This document shows, one piece after another, positions 61,147-64,000 of a DNA stretch of 64,000 nucleotides. The notes beneath the pieces were generated by a model that saw only the letters and a list, made by a program, of their open reading frames with translations, did no database searches and was not told where the DNA came from. Location: the NCBI RefSeq assembly GCF_000372965.1, contig NZ_KB890025.1:248001-312000 (forward strand). Reading direction: 5' to 3'. Numbering within the stretch: position 1 is the stretch's first letter; each line of letters starts with the position of its first letter. The stretch is from Hoeflea sp. 108 (GTDB lineage Bacteria; Pseudomonadota; Alphaproteobacteria; Rhizobiales; Rhizobiaceae). A program made the translations under genes and the position numbers.

Positions 61147-62837
61147 TTCGTCGCCGTGCCCCGGTGGTTGTATTCCGATGCCGCACGCTCTGCGCTGATG
61201 TAGCCTGAGCGGATGTCCTCGGCGATCGCGTCCCTGCTTCGCATCGCTGGATCGCCCCAGCCGCCGCCACCGCCGGTGGCGATGCGCAGCAGATCGCCCT
61301 TGACGACGCGGCGGTGAGACAGGCGGCCATAGGTGACGGTGTTCGCTGCCTTCTTGTCGACGACATCGAGCCGGTTGAGACTGCCGTCACCGCCGCCGTC
61401 CATGCCCCAGGGTGGCGTCCGCGAGCGGCCGAAGCCGCTGTGGACGTCGGCCTCTCCGGACAGAATCTCGTATTCACGCACGACCCCGAAGCCGCCACGC
61501 CACTGGCCTGCGCCGGCCCCGCCTTCGACATTGAGCGCGTAGCGCCGGACGTGGAGCGGAAACTTGGCTTCGATCAACTCGACCGAGTAGTTGTAGGTAT
61601 CTCCGTCGGTCAGGGCGATGACCGCGCTTGCGCCGTCGCGACCGGGCGCGCCGCCCCAGCCGCCATGCTGTGGCTCGATGTGGATGAATTCCTCGCCGTC
61701 GGCAGTCCGGCCATTGATGTAGGTGACGCAGAGGCTGGAGTAGGAGCCGGCGGAGAAACGTTCAGGCATCAACGGTGCGAGGGCCTTCCACACGAGTTCG
61801 GAGGCATGGACCGAGCCTTCGTAGTACCAACCTGTCGGCGAGGGCTTCTGTGCCGTGAACACCGTTCCGTCGGGAGCGATCACCGAGAGTGGCCGGAACC
61901 ATCCTTCGTTGGATGGCTCCTGCGGTGCCACCAGCGCCTTGAAAATGGTCTTCACGGCTGAACTGAGCGCCCCACGCGCGCAGTTGATAGGCCCTGCCGC
62001 GGCAGGTGGGCAGCCGGTGAAATCCACTTCCATGCGGCCACCCGCGATCCGGATGGCGACCTTCACTTCGATGGGATCGGTGGAAATGCCATCGCCGTCG
62101 ATGATGTCGGTCGCCTCGTAAATGCCATCCGGCAGTGCCGCAATGACGTTTTGACTGCGCCGCTCGCTGACGTCGAGGAGATGATCAAATGCGTCCTGAA
62201 CGGTAGCCGCGCCGTATTTCTCGACCATCTCCAGGATGCGGCGCTCGGCAATGCGCACCGTGGCAAGCTGCGCATTGAGGTCGCCCAGCGCGACTTCCGG
62301 CAGACGGACATTCTCGCTGATGATGCGGACAATATCAGGCAACAGCTTGTCGTCGCGCGCAATGCGGACGCAAGGCAGGCGAAGGCCTTCCTGGAACACC
62401 GAATTGGCGTCCGGAGGCAGGCTGCCGGGCACCGCGCCGCCGACGTCCAGCCAGTGAGCGACATTGATGGCAAATGCGATGATGCGGCCTTCGGCAAAGA
62501 TCGGGCGCATGATGGCCAGATCGCAGGAATGCGTGCCTCCGGCATAGGGATCGTTTGTGACCAGTACGTCGCCTGGCGCCATGTCGTCGGCGAACCTCTC
62601 GACGAGGCTGCGAACCTGGGTGGCGAATGTACCGGTGAACAATGTGATGCCATTGGTCTGGGCAATCAGGTCGCAGTCGCGGGTGCAGATGCCGCAAGCG
62701 AAATCCAGAACCTCGTAGATGACGGGGCTCATGCTGGTCCGCGCCATCACGATGCCCATCTCGTCGACCATCGACAGTAGCTTGCCCTGGATGATCTCCT
62801 GGGTCACGGGATCGACGGCTCGCACTTGCTGCTCCAT
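61143..62837 (-). CDS. hyuB: Hydantoinase/oxoprolinase subunit B
   Basis: HyuB-type subunit, 564 residues, partner of HyuA. Family segments are DPVTQEIIQGKLLSMVDEMG, TNDPYAGGTHSCDLAIMRPI, AHWLDVGGAVPGSLPPDANS and the glycine-rich C-terminal RIATGGGGGWGDPAMRSRDA. It is the first gene of the six-gene hydantoinase/ABC operon, with the LuxR gene downstream of its left-reading promoter region (123 bases apart). Confidence 0.9.
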   Translation of the reverse strand: MEQQVRAVDPVTQEIIQGKLLSMVDEMGIVMARTSMSPVIYEVLDFACGICTRDCDLIAQTNGITLFTGTFATQVRSLVERFADDMAPGDVLVTNDPYAGGTHSCDLAIMRPIFAEGRIIAFAINVAHWLDVGGAVPGSLPPDANSVFQEGLRLPCVRIARDDKLLPDIVRIISENVRLPEVALGDLNAQLATVRIAERRILEMVEKYGAATVQDAFDHLLDVSERRSQNVIAALPDGIYEATDIIDGDGISTDPIEVKVAIRIAGGRMEVDFTGCPPAAAGPINCARGALSSAVKTIFKALVAPQEPSNEGWFRPLSVIAPDGTVFTAQKPSPTGWYYEGSVHASELVWKALAPLMPERFSAGSYSSLCVTYINGRTADGEEFIHIEPQHGGWGGAPGRDGASAVIALTDGDTYNYSVELIEAKFPLHVRRYALNVEGGAGAGQWRGGFGVVREYEILSGEADVHSGFGRSRTPPWGMDGGGDGSLNRLDVVDKKAANTVTYGRLSHRRVVKGDLLRIATGGGGGWGDPAMRSRDAIAEDIRSGYISAERAASEYNHRGTATK

Positions 62838-62920
62838 TCCGCACCTTTATGACTGCAGCGCCTATCTGCTGCCCAGACGGAAAGGTTGCATCGTGGAAGA
62901 AACTTGCCTACCCGACCAAT

Positions 62921-62951
62921 CGGGTGGGCTGCCTGGTTAAGGCCCCACCCG
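62921..62951. repeat. Inverted repeat between LuxR gene and hyuB
   Basis: CGGGTGGG (62921-62928) faces CCCACCCG (62944-62951) in the 123-base gap. It could end LuxR transcription or be a binding site near the hyuB promoter; there is no T-run. Confidence 0.45.
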
Positions 62952-62960
62952 AAATGATGG

Positions 62961-64000
62961 TTAGGCTAATAGTCCTAGCTCCCGCGCGACAGAGATGGCC
63001 GAGGTGCGCGAATGGACATTGAGCTTAGAGAAGACATTTCGGACGTGAAACTTCACCGTGTTTTCGCTGACGTCCATGTGCCGGGCTATCTCCTTGTTGG
63101 AGAAGCCGCCGCATATCAATGAGACGACCTTCAGTTCCTGCTGGGTCAGCGTATGCGGGGCGCTTGCGGGATCGGGCGCCGTTTCGGATGTGCCTTGTCC
63201 CGGAGCGGACGCATCTGCCGGTGCAAATATCTGGCCGACGCGCCGGGCGATCAGGCTGTCAGGGCCGGCCTCCTGCGCGCGGTGGCGCAGCAGGGCGAGC
63301 ATTTCGGGACCCTCTTCGAAAAACGCCGCGCGGTAGGTTGCGCTGGGCAGGGTCAGCAGGATTTCGTCAAGCACGGAGGCGGTTCGCTCTGCCTTACCTG
63401 CCTTTATGCCAGCCAGCAGCGCCAGCAGGCGCATCCGGAGCATTCGAGGCACGCTGAAGGGACGCTCCTGCGCCACCTCCAGGCGTTGCAACATGTCCAG
63501 TGCGCGTTCCGTCTGTCCTTCCTGTATCCAGACCCGTACCCACAGCGTGGCCGGTACCTCGCCGCGCAGCCGGAATGAAAGCCGGTTGCGCTCGACGTCG
63601 AACGCCGTTTCCGGGCCGAGATCGAAACGGTCGGCAAAACGCTTGGCGCCCTGAATGTCGCCAAAGTGGATGATCGCACGCATTTGTTCGCGTGCGACCA
63701 GCCTTTGCAGGCGAGGAAAACCACGGCGCTGTGCGGTGCGCCTTGCCTGTTCGAGCACGGCGTCGACGCCGTCGAAATCGTTGCGGACTGTCCGTGCGCG
63801 AATGCGGGACAGATAGGCTGCCGCCAAAAGGTCGAACCAACAGTCGTTCTTTTCCAGATGCGGTAGCGACCATTCCAGGATGCGCTCAGCGCCATCATGT
63901 AGGCCACGCTCCGACAGGGTCTCGGCCAGCAGGACCTGGGCGATCGCGTCGAGGTCGCAACCCTTGCCGATGGCGTTCTGCGCGTCGCTAGCCAGGCGCT
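62961..64000 (-). CDS. LuxR-type regulator, MalT-like, partial
   Basis: The reverse-strand frame is open from its TAA at 62961 to the right edge (346 residues), so the N-terminus lies outside the window. A long TPR-like helical region (AERILEWSLPHLEKNDCWFD, RALDMLQRLEVAQERPFSVP) is followed by a Pro/Ala linker. A C-terminal LuxR helix-turn-helix (LTQQELKVVSLICGGFSNKE, IARHMDVSENTVKFHVRNVF) ends the protein. A MalT-family (ATP-binding, LAL) activator is likely. It lies upstream of the hyuB operon on the same strand and may regulate it. Confidence 0.85.
   Translation of the reverse strand, partial: RLASDAQNAIGKGCDLDAIAQVLLAETLSERGLHDGAERILEWSLPHLEKNDCWFDLLAAAYLSRIRARTVRNDFDGVDAVLEQARRTAQRRGFPRLQRLVAREQMRAIIHFGDIQGAKRFADRFDLGPETAFDVERNRLSFRLRGEVPATLWVRVWIQEGQTERALDMLQRLEVAQERPFSVPRMLRMRLLALLAGIKAGKAERTASVLDEILLTLPSATYRAAFFEEGPEMLALLRHRAQEAGPDSLIARRVGQIFAPADASAPGQGTSETAPDPASAPHTLTQQELKVVSLICGGFSNKEIARHMDVSENTVKFHVRNVFSKLNVHSRTSAISVARELGLLA

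Overview
The window is about 62-64% G+C, densely coded, and looks like a chromosomal segment of an alphaproteobacterium of the Hyphomicrobiales (Rhizobiales), most likely Phyllobacteriaceae (Aminobacter/Mesorhizobium-like). This rests on protein sequence style, gene order and the assimilation route for methylated amines. No rRNA, tRNA, CRISPR array, phage or insertion sequence was found.

Layout. 1-2129: bd-type (short Q-loop) quinol oxidase cydAB, reading leftward and cut by the window edge. 2466-6764: DUF983 protein, TetR regulator, and an SDR / acyl-CoA dehydrogenase / APH-kinase operon resembling the 4-hydroxyacyl-CoA (Lva/ACAD11-type) module. 6839-10795: D-amino-acid dehydrogenase, RidA, GntR regulator and a second DAO-family oxidase. 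10997-34297: a C1 superlocus. It holds serine-cycle genes sgaA-mclA-mtkA-mtkB-hprA-gckA, an XRE-cupin regulator, the N-methylglutamate pathway mgsABC-gmaS-mgdABCD, an unrecognised reverse-strand gene, then ppc-glyA and a LuxR-type regulator with a degenerate receiver. 34299-39669: an ECF sigma / anti-sigma pair next to a secreted subtilase and a DUF4956 / VTC-domain (polyphosphate polymerase-like) / phytase-like esterase operon, with two matching GGAAT-N16-CGTT promoter candidates. 40039-43361: an APC permease preceded by three small membrane proteins, then two small unknown genes. 43440-48879: homogentisate pathway for tyrosine (hpd, Lrp-type regulator, MarR regulator, hmgA-fahA-maiA). 49096-55060: a 2-aminoethylphosphonate-type ABC transporter, an EamA exporter and a decayed phosphonoacetaldehyde dehydrogenase. 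55069-64000: a hydantoinase/oxoprolinase (hyuAB) plus polyamine-type ABC transporter operon under a MalT-like LuxR regulator cut by the right edge.

How the genes work together. GmaS joins methylamine to glutamate, MgsABC converts the amide to N-methylglutamate, and MgdABCD oxidises that, releasing the methyl group as a C1 unit on tetrahydrofolate or as formaldehyde. GlyA and SgaA feed the C1 unit through serine to hydroxypyruvate. HprA and GckA make 2-phosphoglycerate, Ppc carboxylates PEP, and MtkAB with MclA split malyl-CoA to regenerate glyoxylate. Most of a methylamine-to-biomass route therefore lies within 23 kb. The tetrahydrofolate interconversion genes, enolase and malate dehydrogenase are not in the window.

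Limits. All calls come from reading the sequence and translated ORFs; no database search was run. Operator and promoter calls are pattern-based candidates.
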